Source: Symbiodinium natans (Eukaryota > Sar > Dinophyceae > Suessiales > Symbiodiniaceae). Taken from it: a stretch of DNA of 64,000 bases. Below are positions 35,571 to 45,559 of this stretch, one piece after another. Position numbers and translations under genes: made by a program. Each line of letters opens with the position of its first letter. Position 1 is the first letter of the stretch. A model generated the notes under the pieces. It did not search any database. It was given only the letters and a program-made list of their open reading frames with translations, and was not told the origin of the DNA. Location of the stretch: NCBI GenBank assembly GCA_905221605.1, contig CAJNDS010000002.1:1417438-1481437 (forward strand), given 5' to 3'.

Positions 35571-35743
35571 TCACCGCAGAGCGCAGCCAGCCACCCAGCC
35601 TTTTTTGCGACGAAAGAGGTCATTCTGCTTTCTCGCTCCTTCATGGAAAGATGCTTTGCCTGTCGCTTTAGAGTTCACCTAGCCTGGATAACTGCCTGAC
35701 ACACCCATTGCTCGTGCCTTCGTTTCTGTTGACTTTTTTCCAG

Positions 35744-36657
35744 AGCCGCGCGCCACCGCGGCGGCGGAGCCGCAGCCGCAGCAGGCGGCGGCCGCGCGAG
35801 GCAGTGGCCGAGCAGTCGCAGATGTGCAAAAGCAGTTGCCATGATTCAACATTCAACATCTAGACTGACAGCGCCTCCTTTGTGTTGTGTGACGTGCAAA
35901 GGAGCCGCGGCATCCTCGACCAGAGGACTCGACATGGACTCTAATGCATCGTGAATCAGAACTGTTCAGCTAAAGTCGTTGAAAGAAGTCCTTCATTTGT
36001 CATGATGTGTGCATATGCGCACAGGAGTATCCGCCAGAATACGACCGGCAGCCTGGCTACGGGCCGCCACCCTACGGTGGCTACCCACCTCCTCCCGGCT
36101 ATGGCGCCTACGGCCCTCCACCTGGCTACGGCCCGGGCTACGGCCCTCCACCGGGCTATGGGCCGCCTCCACCTGGCTACGGCCCACCACCCTACGGCTA
36201 TGGGGCGCCGCCGCCAGGCTATGGTCCTCCAGGTGCATATCCGGCGCCGGGATACGGGCCGCCCTCGGGCCCGTCGCCTGGATATGGCCCACCAGGAGTG
36301 TGCCTGGCCTGTCAGACCTGTGGTGCGAGATGCCATAATTCGTACTTTTTTAAAAGATTTGGTCTTGAATCACCTGTCAAGTCCGATACACACAACACTG
36401 GGGTCACTCTGTACTAGCGTGCAGCCTGAAAATGCTAAAAATCTCGCCAGGGCTCCGCTGGCTTCTCTGGCCGTCAGACAGGGACCCTCAAGTCCTTCAA
36501 CCCGAAGCCGGAGACTCAGCTTGGCCCCCCTCTTTCCCTGATGGCCTGATGGCTGTTGGGCTGTTTTGCCAAGAGATGAGGGAAGCTGCTTTGCGTGATG
36601 TGCCTTTGCCGCCCTTCCCCTCGCAGGCATGGCTTTGGGTTCATTGATTGCCCGCAG
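35744..36657 (+). CDS. RS-rich / Pro-Gly-Tyr-rich / cold-shock-domain RNA-binding protein
   Basis: Four exons chain in phase. 35744-35800 follows a CTTTTTTCCAG acceptor and encodes SRAPPRRRSRSRSRRRPRE, ending AG|GC. 36025-36297 encodes EYPPEYDRQPGYG, then about 14 PPGYG or PPPYG-type repeats. 36478-36503 encodes TGTLKSFNP. 36627-36657 encodes HGFGFIDCPQ, the RNP1 motif of a cold-shock domain. Donors are GC, GT and GA. After 36657 the frame may read through (VRDTEVLF) or splice again. Aromatic low-complexity tails of this kind drive condensation in known RNA-binding proteins, and RS tracts are typical of splicing factors. This points to a nuclear or granule RNA-binding protein, by inference. 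The N-terminus and C-terminus are not defined. Confidence 0.6.
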
Positions 36658-36779
36658 GTGCGGGACACAGAGGTGCTTTTTCAGGCTTCGGCAAGCTTTG
36701 CCGCTGAGTTAATCCTGTTCTTTCTTGTGTGTTTCCAGCACCTTCATCTTCCCAGGAAGTTGCCCTTGTTGGCACACCT

Positions 36780-36960
36780 AGGGCACACCTAGCTCTGACA
36801 CACACACACACACACATGTAAAAATATACATGCATGTATTGTGATATTGCTAGTTGCATATACACTGTATATACAGATGTATCGAGCTGATATTTGGAAA
36901 TATGTATGTATACATAATCAGGCGCCTTTTTTGTGGTACCCCCCCTCCCTCGCTGTGGTG
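36780..36960. repeat. (CA)n, TATG repeats and a GGTACCCCCCCTCC module
   Basis: (AC)n at 36796-36816 is followed by ATACATGCATG-like repeats to 36920 and then TGGTACCCCCCCTCC at 36935-36950. A microsatellite next to TACCCCCCC recurs at 58.38, 60.50 and 62.28 kb. Confidence 0.7.
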
Positions 36961-38479
36961 TGGTTGTGGGTTGGTTTTGGAGGGTTTTTGGGTGTAGGTG
37001 CGGTGGCTGTGGGCTGGGTTTAGGGCTCCAGCCTTTTCGGCTGAGTTTTAGGGTTTAGGCTTTAGGGTGTTGGGGTTTAGGCTCCAGGGTTGTAGGGTCA
37101 TGATCTAGGTACTCTCGCCGTGGTGTGGCTGTGGGGCTAGGGTTTAGGGCTTCTGGTTCAGGGCTCTAGCATTTTAGGGTTTGAGGCTTGGGGTTTTAGG
37201 ACTTGTAGGGTTGTAAAGGTAGAGGTAGAGTCGGTAGAGTTGAAATACAATTCCGGAGAAGTTTGCCGCAAACAGGTAGTAGCTCGGGGACAGTAAGAAA
37301 ATCTTGGTGCTACAGACAAGTGTAGGTTTCAGAAGTTGCAATCCAGGTGGTAGTATCCCTGCCAGCGCTATTCCTTCACCAACGGTGGCCTCCCTCGTAT
37401 CGCGGCTACGAGAGGATTCCTAAGGTAGCGAGCCTCAGGGGTGGAAGGGCAATATTCCAGGTACCGAACTGGTTGCTCCTTAAGTCGTACTCCTGTCCTC
37501 TTCCAATCCTCGTAAACCAATACAGCAATACATCGATCACACCGGTTCGCGAAAAGTGTACACAGCGGGAAATTCCATTTATGTGCTCCAAGAGAGCTGT
37601 CTTGAGCAAGCGCGCCCGTAGCAGGGTTTTTACGTGGGGTTTGGGTGAGGACTTGAGGGCTTTGGGCCCTTAAGGCCTCCAACCTCACCCTCCCCCCCCC
37701 AGGAAGGGGGGGCCGGACACGCCAGACGCCAGACCATTTGCACACACATGTTTATGTTCTTTCATTGTGCATACATGCCTCCATCTACGAAAAGAGCCAC
37801 ACACAACAACCTTGCTGGGGCGCCCTTTCGTTACCTTTGCCGCGGGTCATTGTCTCGACAACTTTGGGATAAGTCTCGGCTCGCTTTCTTGTAGTTTGTT
37901 TTTCGGATGCCACAAAGGACTGTCACTACTTTCGGCCCAGGGGCTTATGATCATCTACACACAGTGACGTAGTCGCTGTGCTGTGCTAGACTATCTTTCT
38001 GCCGATCAATCCGGACCACTGCTGGCAGAATCTTGCAGAGCCTCGTGTGCTTAGCTTTCTCCATGCGGTTTGTGGAGAGCATTGGTAACTTTTGCGGGCG
38101 CCTCATCCCGGCTGCAGACTTACTTCTGTAGGGTTTTGTTTTCGTCGTAGCATGGTCCAGCGCCGGTGCCGGAGCCGAAAGATCGTAAGACAGGCCCCGT
38201 AAAAGTTTTATAATTTTTAAATCACATTCATAGAGTTTTTATGTAACATATTATTTTGAACAAACATTTTGGCACGATTGCGCTCACCTGGCCTGAGGTG
38301 AGGCATCGCTTTAGCAGGGACGTCTTCGTCCACAAGGTGCTCCTTCATCTCATCCCTCAACTCATAGCGAACTCGTGCCCTTGGCCAGGCGCAGATTGGT
38401 GACTTGGAGGTGGGTCGGTACCTCGGTACTTAGACACTAGGACTTGTGATTTGTTTTTTGACCCTTCGCGGGCTGGCAG
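36961..38479. other. Telomere-like debris and unassigned sequence
   Basis: Degenerate TTTAGGG pieces (GGGTTTAGGGCTCC and similar) are scattered from 37018 to 37200. A short C/G tract lies at 37690-37712. A 108-codon plus frame (37347-37673) and a 125-codon minus frame overlap, and neither is recognised. 38200-38280 is AT-rich. Confidence 0.4.
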
Positions 38480-38587
38480 CAAGAGGATCTGATGCGCTTG
38501 AAGTTCTTGGCGACTGCCCAGGTGAAGAGCTCACCTTCCTGTTGGACACCAACAAGGCCAACACAACCCTTTCTAAAGGCCTAGAAG
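38480..38587 (+). CDS. Candidate exon, unknown protein
   Basis: Bounded by GGCTGGCAG| and CTAGAAG|GTGCTG. The frame reads RGSDALEVLGDCPGEELTF then LLDTNKANTTLSKGLE, 36 codons with good amphipathic character and no start codon. It is a typical internal dinoflagellate exon. Neighbours with matching phase were not established. No family is recognised. A minus-strand frame (38581-39048) only touches its end. Confidence 0.4.
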
Positions 38588-39293
38588 GTGCTGTGCTGTA
38601 GCTCTTGGCTTAATATTTGTTTTGGGAAGGCTCGAAGCACAACCCTAAAAACCCTGAACTGGCCGCGTCCCCACACAAGCCGTTGACACGCGCAGGACGG
38701 TATGCCCCAAGCAAGGGACATCCGCCGCGGTGACGGTTCCAAGTCCGGATCCTCAATGACCCTCTTGATTGTGGGAGGGCGTGTGAGGGTGTATGACTGC
38801 ATGTATAGTATATGATCAGCATCTAACGGCCAAACCAGGAGACAGTACAGTTTTTTCCCCATGATCAGCTCAAGCGTGCCTCCCTGTCCCACGCAATGCA
38901 GGCCCGGCCCTGGAAAAAGAGGTGGGATGCTTATGCCTGTGGTACATGACGTTAACTCTTGAGAGGGGAGGGGTAGAAGGATTCTGCAAATAGGCACCGG
39001 CTTGCAGTGTTGTGACCGATCAGGAGGGGAGGACGCACCGGCAGCCAACGGTACTTGCCTCTGTGCTTTTTGCGAGCAGGTGTCAGGAAGGTGATGTCAT
39101 TCAGTGAGGAGGGCTTCTCCCATTCTCTGGGTGCAGTTCGATGACTGTACATGCCAATCCAGGTGGCGACCAAAGCGCCAAGAAGCGGCGACGAGGGGGA
39201 AAGGTGCGAGCCTCGATCTGCAAGCACAGCGCGCGGAACGCCGGACAGAATATTTCTGACATCTGGGGGGCACGCTTGACCATCCTGCAAGAT

Positions 39294-39374
39294 GAGCTTC
39301 TTGGCTGAGGGCAAGAAGAAGGGCGAGGATGGTGCAGGTCAGAAGCTGACGTTGGCTCTGTGGGCGAATCTGGT
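39294..39374 (+). CDS. Candidate exon, unknown protein
   Basis: The frame reads MSFLAEGKKKGEDGAGQKLT then LALWANL up to a possible GT donor (AATCTG|GTCGTA). The Lys/Gly-rich start and hydrophobic end suggest an exon, possibly the first one of the Ala/Pro/Glu-rich gene. The minus strand is also open across it. Confidence 0.3.
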
Positions 39375-39822
39375 CGTAAGCCTTCACTGAAAGGCTCGTG
39401 CTTATTTCGCTTCGATGCTTGTGACGGCTGTTGTGACAGGTGGTGATGCGAAGGCCAAGCTGTGCTTTTGACCTCGTGTTCAGTTAGCACCAGTGCATGT
39501 TCTACGTTCGGACGTCTGTAAGGCCAGATTGTAGGTTCCCCTCCAAAGCACTCCCGGGCCATCTCGCTGAGCAGGGACCTGGGGAGGCCGCAAAGCAGGG
39601 CACCTGGCTTCGGGTGTGGCGGCATTGAGCCCATGTCACCTTATGCAGAACATGGAGCATCCTAAGAACCTTCGGCAACCTGCCATTGACGGCTTTCACT
39701 TGTCCCGACGCTTTTTTCTGCCCTGCTCGCTGAGAGTAGTAGCATCCAGGCCGAAAGCACTGGCACTCACAATGATCGGGGCACAGTCTGGGGCGGCTTC
39801 GAGCGTGTCTCTTCGTGCGCAG

Positions 39823-40725
39823 CGAGGCCCGAGGAACCGGCACCTCAGAAAGCTGAAGGTGATGGTGAAAATAGCGCCAAGGCTCGAGAGAGGAGCAAGT
39901 GTACTCTGCAGCAACAGCGGGCAGTCGATCTGGACTTTGTGCAGCAACTTGCCCGCCCTGTGCCGCAGCGTTGCGAGGCTGAAGCGAAAGAGACAGCGCC
40001 GGCTGCAGAGAATACGAGCAGCGAGCTCAAAGCTGCTTCCGAGGCTCCCGAGTTCTGCTCAACGCTTCGAGGGTTTGGGGTTTGGCATCCGCATCCCAAG
40101 CCGAAAGACTGGAGCAGGCTCCCGATGGCGACAAGCCACAGCCTGAGAGACCTTTTTGGCCACTTGTTCTCCTTTTTTGCCCAAGTGCAAAAGAGACTCA
40201 GCCAGCCTCAGCGGCTGCCGGGCTCACCAGAAGCAGCCAGCCTCGAGGCCTTCCGAGAAGGTGGCCGAGGCGGCCGAGGCCCGTTCCGAAACGTTTCTGG
40301 TGCAAAAAACAGGGCATCGGATGCTGCGTGTGCTGCGTCTGTTTTCAAGGGAGTTTTGCTCAGGCTCAAGCCGGCCAAGCCGCGTCACAAGCTCAGGAGA
40401 TTTCAAAGTGCCTGGCTTCTAGGATCACACTATGTGGAGCCCGTCCCTGTGTCATCAGTGGTTTTCAGAGGCCATTGGAGGCGAAGGCTGAGGGAGGGCC
40501 CGGAGCAGACACTCAGGACTGCAGTTGTGCCGAGTCTCGTGCCCCCTTAAACGTTTTCAACTGGGCACACATGCCTCCAAGAGAAGTGTGGCCACAGTTT
40601 CTGGCCAGGCTCCTGCTGCAGATGCGCTCGCATCTCAGACAACGCAAGTTTTGTTGCGGCCCGCATCCGGCTCACCTGTTTCCGAGACTGTGCTCGACCA
40701 GTTCTTTCTGCGGAGGGGCGGGTAA
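39823..40725 (+). CDS. Candidate exons of an Ala/Glu/Pro-rich protein
   Basis: A first block (39823-40071) after GTGCGCAG reads RPEEPAPQKAEGDGENSAKA, then QQQRAVDLDFVQQLARPVPQ, then KETAPAAENTSSELKAASEA. A second frame reads ASQAERLEQAPDGDKPQPER and KETQPASAAAG (40085-40260), with a pyrimidine-rich acceptor TTCTCCTTTTTTGCCCAAG at 40188. The long frame to 41056 continues through LEAKAEGGPGADTQDC. The composition is of a disordered, acidic, Ala/Pro/Glu-rich protein. Exon edges inside are uncertain because several frames are open. Confidence 0.35.
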
Positions 40726-40828
40726 ACAATGTCTGGAAGAAGATGCTTCAGAACACGCTGTAGCACGTGCAACTCTTGAGGGCGGGATGGCAGAAACGTA
40801 CTGCGCAGATTCCCGTGAAAGAATTCGT

Positions 40829-40830
<2 letters not shown>

Positions 40831-40859
<29 letters not shown>

Positions 40860-40860
40860 T
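40831..40860 (+). repeat. (GA)n microsatellite
   Basis: About 14 GA dinucleotides. A related (GAA/GAG)n purine run lies at 41055-41118, and (TC)n lies at 41500-41516. Confidence 0.9.
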
Positions 40861-41054
40861 GTTAGGGTCCAGAGCGCAATTACCTCAGCTGCATTTCTTT
40901 TTGGGGGTGGGGGAAGAAACCACTCCACACTCGCCGGCCCGAACTCGTTTTCACTGGAGCGGCTCCAATACAGGGTGGGGCGATGACGTCCGGGGCTTCG
41001 GCCCCATGCCCCCAAGAAAGAAAGAAAGTGTTAGGGTCCTTCAAGCCCTGCTGT

Positions 41055-41118
41055 AGAAGAAGAAGAAGAAGAAGGAGGAGGAGGAGAAGAAGAAGAAGAG
41101 GAGAGAGAGAGAGAGCGA
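41055..41118 (+). repeat. Purine-only (GAA/GAG)n tract
   Basis: Some 60 bases of AGAAGAAGAAGGAGGAGG-type sequence, all purine on the + strand. It may be intronic. Confidence 0.9.
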
Positions 41119-42094
41119 GTGAAAGAAGTTTCGGTCTTCAGACAGAGCAAACTCCCGCGAGCGCAGCTCTCTTGCGGCCAATCCAGGCCGGGTAGTACGA
41201 CCGGAATGGCATCCCGGCCAGTGTCAAGGGCATGGCCATTCATCCACAGTTTACAACATATACAACCCAGTTCATTGTCTCCCGCCGCACAAAAGAGGCC
41301 CGCTGCCAAGACTTTAATTTACAGAGTTGATTCCTCGCGAAATTCTTTCGAGAAGCCTCATCGCTCCGGATTGTGGATGACGGCGGGCGTGCTTTGGACA
41401 GACCAGCTGTTCACTTGTGCGAGGCCGCGTTTTGCTGGCCAGGGCACAGGGTATCGTGGGTTCGTTGTCATGCCGCAGCTTTCATGACTTGCACGGTGTC
41501 TCTCTCTCTCTCTCCCAAACTTTCGCCGGAGCATGTAGAAAAAACAAACGAACACAATCTGCACAGGGTCATGACTGAGTGGCCACTTGTGTGCACAAGG
41601 CCCTGTGTAGGATAGGTCCTGGCAGCATCGGTTCGTGCTCACTTTCTTCGCAGGGCTGCGTCCTATGCTGCGTGCTTGCTGCGGTGCATTCGTGGTACAG
41701 AAACATGTACCGTGGAATGTGAACTGTATACATGCACAAGGAGACTGCAACTTCATGCGACTTCGATGCGTCGTCGGCACATTGTGGGCTTCCCGCCTTT
41801 TGAGATCCCAGAAAACCAGAAGCCCAGCTTTGACAAGAAGCCCAGCCAAAGGAAAATCACAGACCCCTCCTCGCTTCACCTATCCCGTCAATGCAACTTG
41901 AGTCGGCACGCTTCCTCGCAGCAATCAGCAAATGTAGACTTTGTGCTTATTTGATGACGATGTTCGTCGCAAACCAGGCCTGCCAATTCTCTGCCCACGG
42001 AAGCACCCGCGGCAGATGCCCTGGTGACAGAGAAGGCTTCTCATGGCGGGCTTGTTGAAATGTGTAATGTGAACCCATCTGTCGCACGTGGGAG
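41119..42094. other. Probable intronic or unresolved exon sequence
   Basis: A plus-strand stretch at 41790-41880 reads FEIPENQKPSFDKKPSQRK and may be an exon. The block after TTCTTCGCAG (41653) reads RACCGAFVVQKHVPWNVNC in one frame. Neither is linked by phase to the exons around it. Confidence 0.25.
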
Positions 42095-42220
42095 GTGGCA
42101 GAAGCTCCAGCAGCAGAAGCCCCGGTGGCAGAGGCCCCAAAGGTGGAAGCCCCAGCCCCGGCCCTGGCCGTGGCGGAAGCCCCGGCAGCGCAAGCCCCGG
42201 CAGCATCTGCGGATGCGCAG
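42095..42220 (+). CDS. Exon of (V)AEAPA-repeat protein
   Basis: Exactly 42 codons between CGTGGGAG| and GATGCGCAG|GCTTGT (GC donor), in phase 0 at both ends. The sequence is VAEAPAAEAPVAEAPKVEAP and so on, a near-perfect Ala-Glu-Ala-Pro repeat. Such tracts form extended linkers, and similar Ala/Pro segments occur in dinoflagellate plastid and structural proteins. The next exon (42339) is also phase 0. Confidence 0.55.
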
Positions 42221-42338
42221 GCTTGTGATTTTTCTCTGCACGTGCCTAGATCAAGCCTCGTGGAAAACATGCCCGTTGCATCATGTTGTTTTCACGTCTT
42301 GTCGTCATGCTTGTCACTGGTGCTGGGTTGAGTCGCAG

Positions 42339-42470
42339 GATCCAGCTCCAGCCGCAGCCCCGCAGGCCAGGTCATGGCCAGAAGGTGCTAGAAGTATGTT
42401 GTCATAAGTTGAGCCAAGGCTTCAGCTGAGCCGGCGCTCCGTCCTCAGCCAGGAAAGCCTCGCTGGAAAA
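42339..42470 (+). CDS. Further Ala/Pro-rich exons of the same gene
   Basis: GAGTCGCAG| opens DPAPAAAPQ (42339-42365), which ends at CAG|GCC or, if longer, at GAAG|GTGCTA. CCAAG| opens ASAEPALRPQPGKPRWKSP (42419 onward). Phase 0 is kept from the 42095-42220 exon. Another short block, DAVPPAEAP, opens at 43103, and a possible 12-base exon encoding APAE lies at about 43214-43225. Confidence 0.4.
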
Positions 42471-43225
42471 GCCCCCTTTTTTCCGATATTCCTACCAGTA
42501 CCATCTCAGATCTTCTCTCGAACCTTGCCCGAACAAGGCCAGCTGATGCCCCCACACCAGCGGTGACCGAGGCCACAATGTGCAGTAAGGAAATGTAAAC
42601 AAGTTAGCAGCAGAGGGGTCAATGGAATGCACGAGAGTTTGTGAGATTCAGTGATGGTGGAGATGCAACTGTCTGAGTTGTGCAGCTTTTGAAGGCAATT
42701 TCTGCAGCGGCGCATCGGACTGAGCCTTGAGCCACTTGAGCCGGTACACAGCGCTTGCAAAGAAACGTCTCAAGGCCAGCGGAAGCTCCAAAAGATGCGA
42801 CATCTCACGAGAACCACGTCGTGGCCCTTCACGGGGTTCGCAGCATGTTGAGAAGAGGCGATGTGGAGATACGTTGTGTGTTCTGAACTATGGACTTGTT
42901 GTGGTGTGTTCAAGGTGCCAAAGGGCACTGAGCCCGGCCCTTGGCTGATGACGGAGGCTATGTGAGGAAATCGCATGCTCGGCAAAGACAGGCCGCATGA
43001 TCCGACGAAGGAAGCAGCCACGTCCGATAAAACACAGGCTGGAGCTGCTGTTGGTGCTTTTTGTGGCCAGAGCACACCGTTCCTTAGCTCGTCCCGGTGC
43101 AGGATGCAGTGCCACCGGCTGAGGCCCCGTCCTCCTGCCCTTGGCTGCTTGGTGATTGGCAGACGCCATGTTGCAGTACCGGTACTGCAACAACCTGCGG
43201 TGCCATGCGCCAGGCTCCGGCCGAG

Positions 43226-45184
43226 GTCTCCGCGTGGCGGGCCCAACATCCTACGTGACCGAACCTGGGTTATTTTCAACCTTTACGCTGTTGCTTCCAT
43301 CTCCCCAGGCCCAGCACCTCTGAGCCAGAGGGCACCAAGGAGACCTGGTCGTGCTGCTGGTCATGCCATGTCTAAACCTTTCTGTCTTAGCTGTCCTGCT
43401 TTGACAGGAGGCTTCTGCTAATCCTGAGTCCTGAGGGCAACTGGTGACAGCTGGTGAATGGTGGCTTGCGCATGCTTGCACAGCAGCCCAGTGGTCGGAA
43501 AGGTGCCTTAGGAAAGCTCCGCTTTGGTCCTGCCCTGCCAGAGCTTGAAGCTTGATCCAAAAGGCCCCGCAAAAAGGCCGATTCCTTCGGGTCCACTCAA
43601 AGACTCCCCCGTGCAAGCTGCGCTCCCAAAAGCTCCCCCCCCCAAAATCCAAAATCATAACAACCAACTTCGAAGATGCAGGGCAAGGGGTGAGCTGCTG
43701 GCGGCACGTTTCTATTCACCGTCTCCACAACAAAATAAGGCTAAGACGGCTTGTAGGAGTCTGACTGCTGCCTTCAGGTGCAATGCATGTTTACATATGT
43801 TTACATAAACGTACAGTTGGCTCATGCTACGGAGCAAGTTGTTGGCAGCAGATGGAAACAGGTCGGGGATGAGATCGCCCCGTGACCTGCGAGAAAAGCG
43901 TGCGGCAGCATGTCGTGTGAGAGAGGTCGCAGTGCACGTGAGTTGCGTGAGGTCGCTCTCCAGAAGCACAGGCTGAACGTGGCTTTGGGTTCAGCTGGCG
44001 GGGCCACAAAACCATCTCGTGCCGAGGGCCGGCAGGTGGGGGGGGGGGAGAGAGACGGCTGGGGAGGAATGCGAACGTCACGTGGATTCCGGAAGAGGAT
44101 GCTACTCGTGGAGGTGTGTGTGTGTGGGCTAAAGCTGCCTCTTCTTTCTCAGGGCTCGCCGCAGCGCTCCCCAACATGGGCAGGCAACAGCCGTTTTGTT
44201 GTACCAACTGTTGATGCCGTCGGATTTCTCGGGAGAAGGGATCGTGAGGGAAGCTCGACCACGCTGGGAGGCGCGGGCAAATTGCGATCGACCGGATCGT
44301 GGCGCTGCGTTCGTCAGTGTTGCCGAACCTTGGGCTTGGAGTTGCGAGGTTCTTTTGACATGACGCGGTTTATCCGCATGTGCCCGTGCAGATCTAAGGA
44401 TCTATGTCATTATCAGTGGCAGTCCCAGTGAAATCTGGACGTTCAATACACTCCTGCGCCACTTTTGCTTGACTTCCAAGTTGCCATGCCATGCCAGCCT
44501 TTTAAGGATGAAGCACCGGTGAAGTATCGGAAAGCTGCTTCACATGCCAAAAGCTTGCCAATCGCACCAAGTTGACAAACTAAGGGCCCAACAGCGTGAC
44601 CACAGCTGACGAGGCGTGAAGAAAAACCTCATCGGTTAGGCTGCAGGCAGGCAACTTGCAACTAGAGGTGGTGTCCCCATTGTACTGCAGAGGTGTCGGA
44701 GGATGGCAATGACTTCCTCACAACACGAATGCCAGCCTCGCCAGTTTACCGGCATTGTTGACGTAGCATGCCATGTTTACGAGAAGCCGCGCATCTTGCA
44801 GGTTTGGTGATCAGATCGCATTTCAATCGATAAGCCGGGGACTAAGGTTAGGCTGTTTCAGGGAGCACTCCTACTGCCCTAGCGGTTCCCCATGTGCTGT
44901 GGCCAAATGGTGTTGCGCGCATCCTCTTGCCATAGCTTTGGGGTTTTGGCCTACACTGAAAGCTGTCAATGCAGGCCTCCGGCCCACTCACAAAATCTTG
45001 CAACATGAGCGTCCAAGCGGCGCAGCTGCACAGCAGCTTTAGGTGGGGACTACCTCAGTGCAGAGGGCGACGAGGCCTTGGTGGGCAGCGAATTCAGTGC
45101 TAACCTGGCAGAGTATACCAGTATATACCAGTAGAGTATTCAGTATACCGCCCTTCATCCCCTGGCACGCTGGTGCTTCCGCAG
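43226..45184. other. No gene recognised
   Basis: The 173-codon plus frame (43910-44431) and the 89-codon frame (44773-45042) show no motif. A poly-G run lies at 44038-44049 and imperfect GTATACCAGTA repeats at 45112-45150. Confidence 0.35.
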
Positions 45185-45375
45185 ATCGGCACCCGCCGCT
45201 ACTGTAGCACCTATGAGCGCTTCTCCGTTGTCAAGCAGGACTTTTGTGTGCTGGAGATGCTCCGGGCAGTCAATGTAGTCCATTGCTGATGTGTGAGGAC
45301 ACGCAGTATGCCTTTCGTGCAGCGTCAGGGAAGTTCCTGAGCGTGAGCGACCGGGCACCCTTCGTGACGCTGGCC
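45185..45375 (+). CDS. Fascin-like beta-trefoil fragment, two exons
   Basis: Exon 45185-45238 (IGTRRYCSTYERFSVVKQ) ends AG|GA. Exon 45298-about 45375 opens after GTGTGAG with DTQYAFRAASGKFLSVS and continues RAPFVTLAGPEP. The 59 bp intron keeps phase 0. The combination ERFxVV ... AFRAASGKFLS matches the repeat pattern of fascin-type trefoils (E-x-F-x-V ... L-R-x-x-x-G-K-Y-L-S), where the GKYLS loop is diagnostic. Only one lobe is visible; other exons were not found upstream, and a tandem array starts 190 bp downstream. The minus strand is also open here, which lowers confidence. Confidence 0.4.
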
Positions 45376-45559
45376 GGACCCGAACCCGTAGACAGCACCC
45401 TCACCCGTTCAGGTCTTGGTTGCAATGAGGGTCGTTGCGAGCATCCTGCCCAGAGTTGCTCCCATGACCCTTGTAGCGCTCAATATGTGCTGATGGGAAC
45501 TATAGCATCCCAACTTTTTCCCCAAACAGGAACCGTTTGGGGTCCTCTCCTCAGAAAAA

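Noticed and set aside
39097-39634. 177-codon minus-strand frame
   Set aside because: No motif or splice-linked neighbour, and a more protein-like plus-strand exon (39294-39374) overlaps it.
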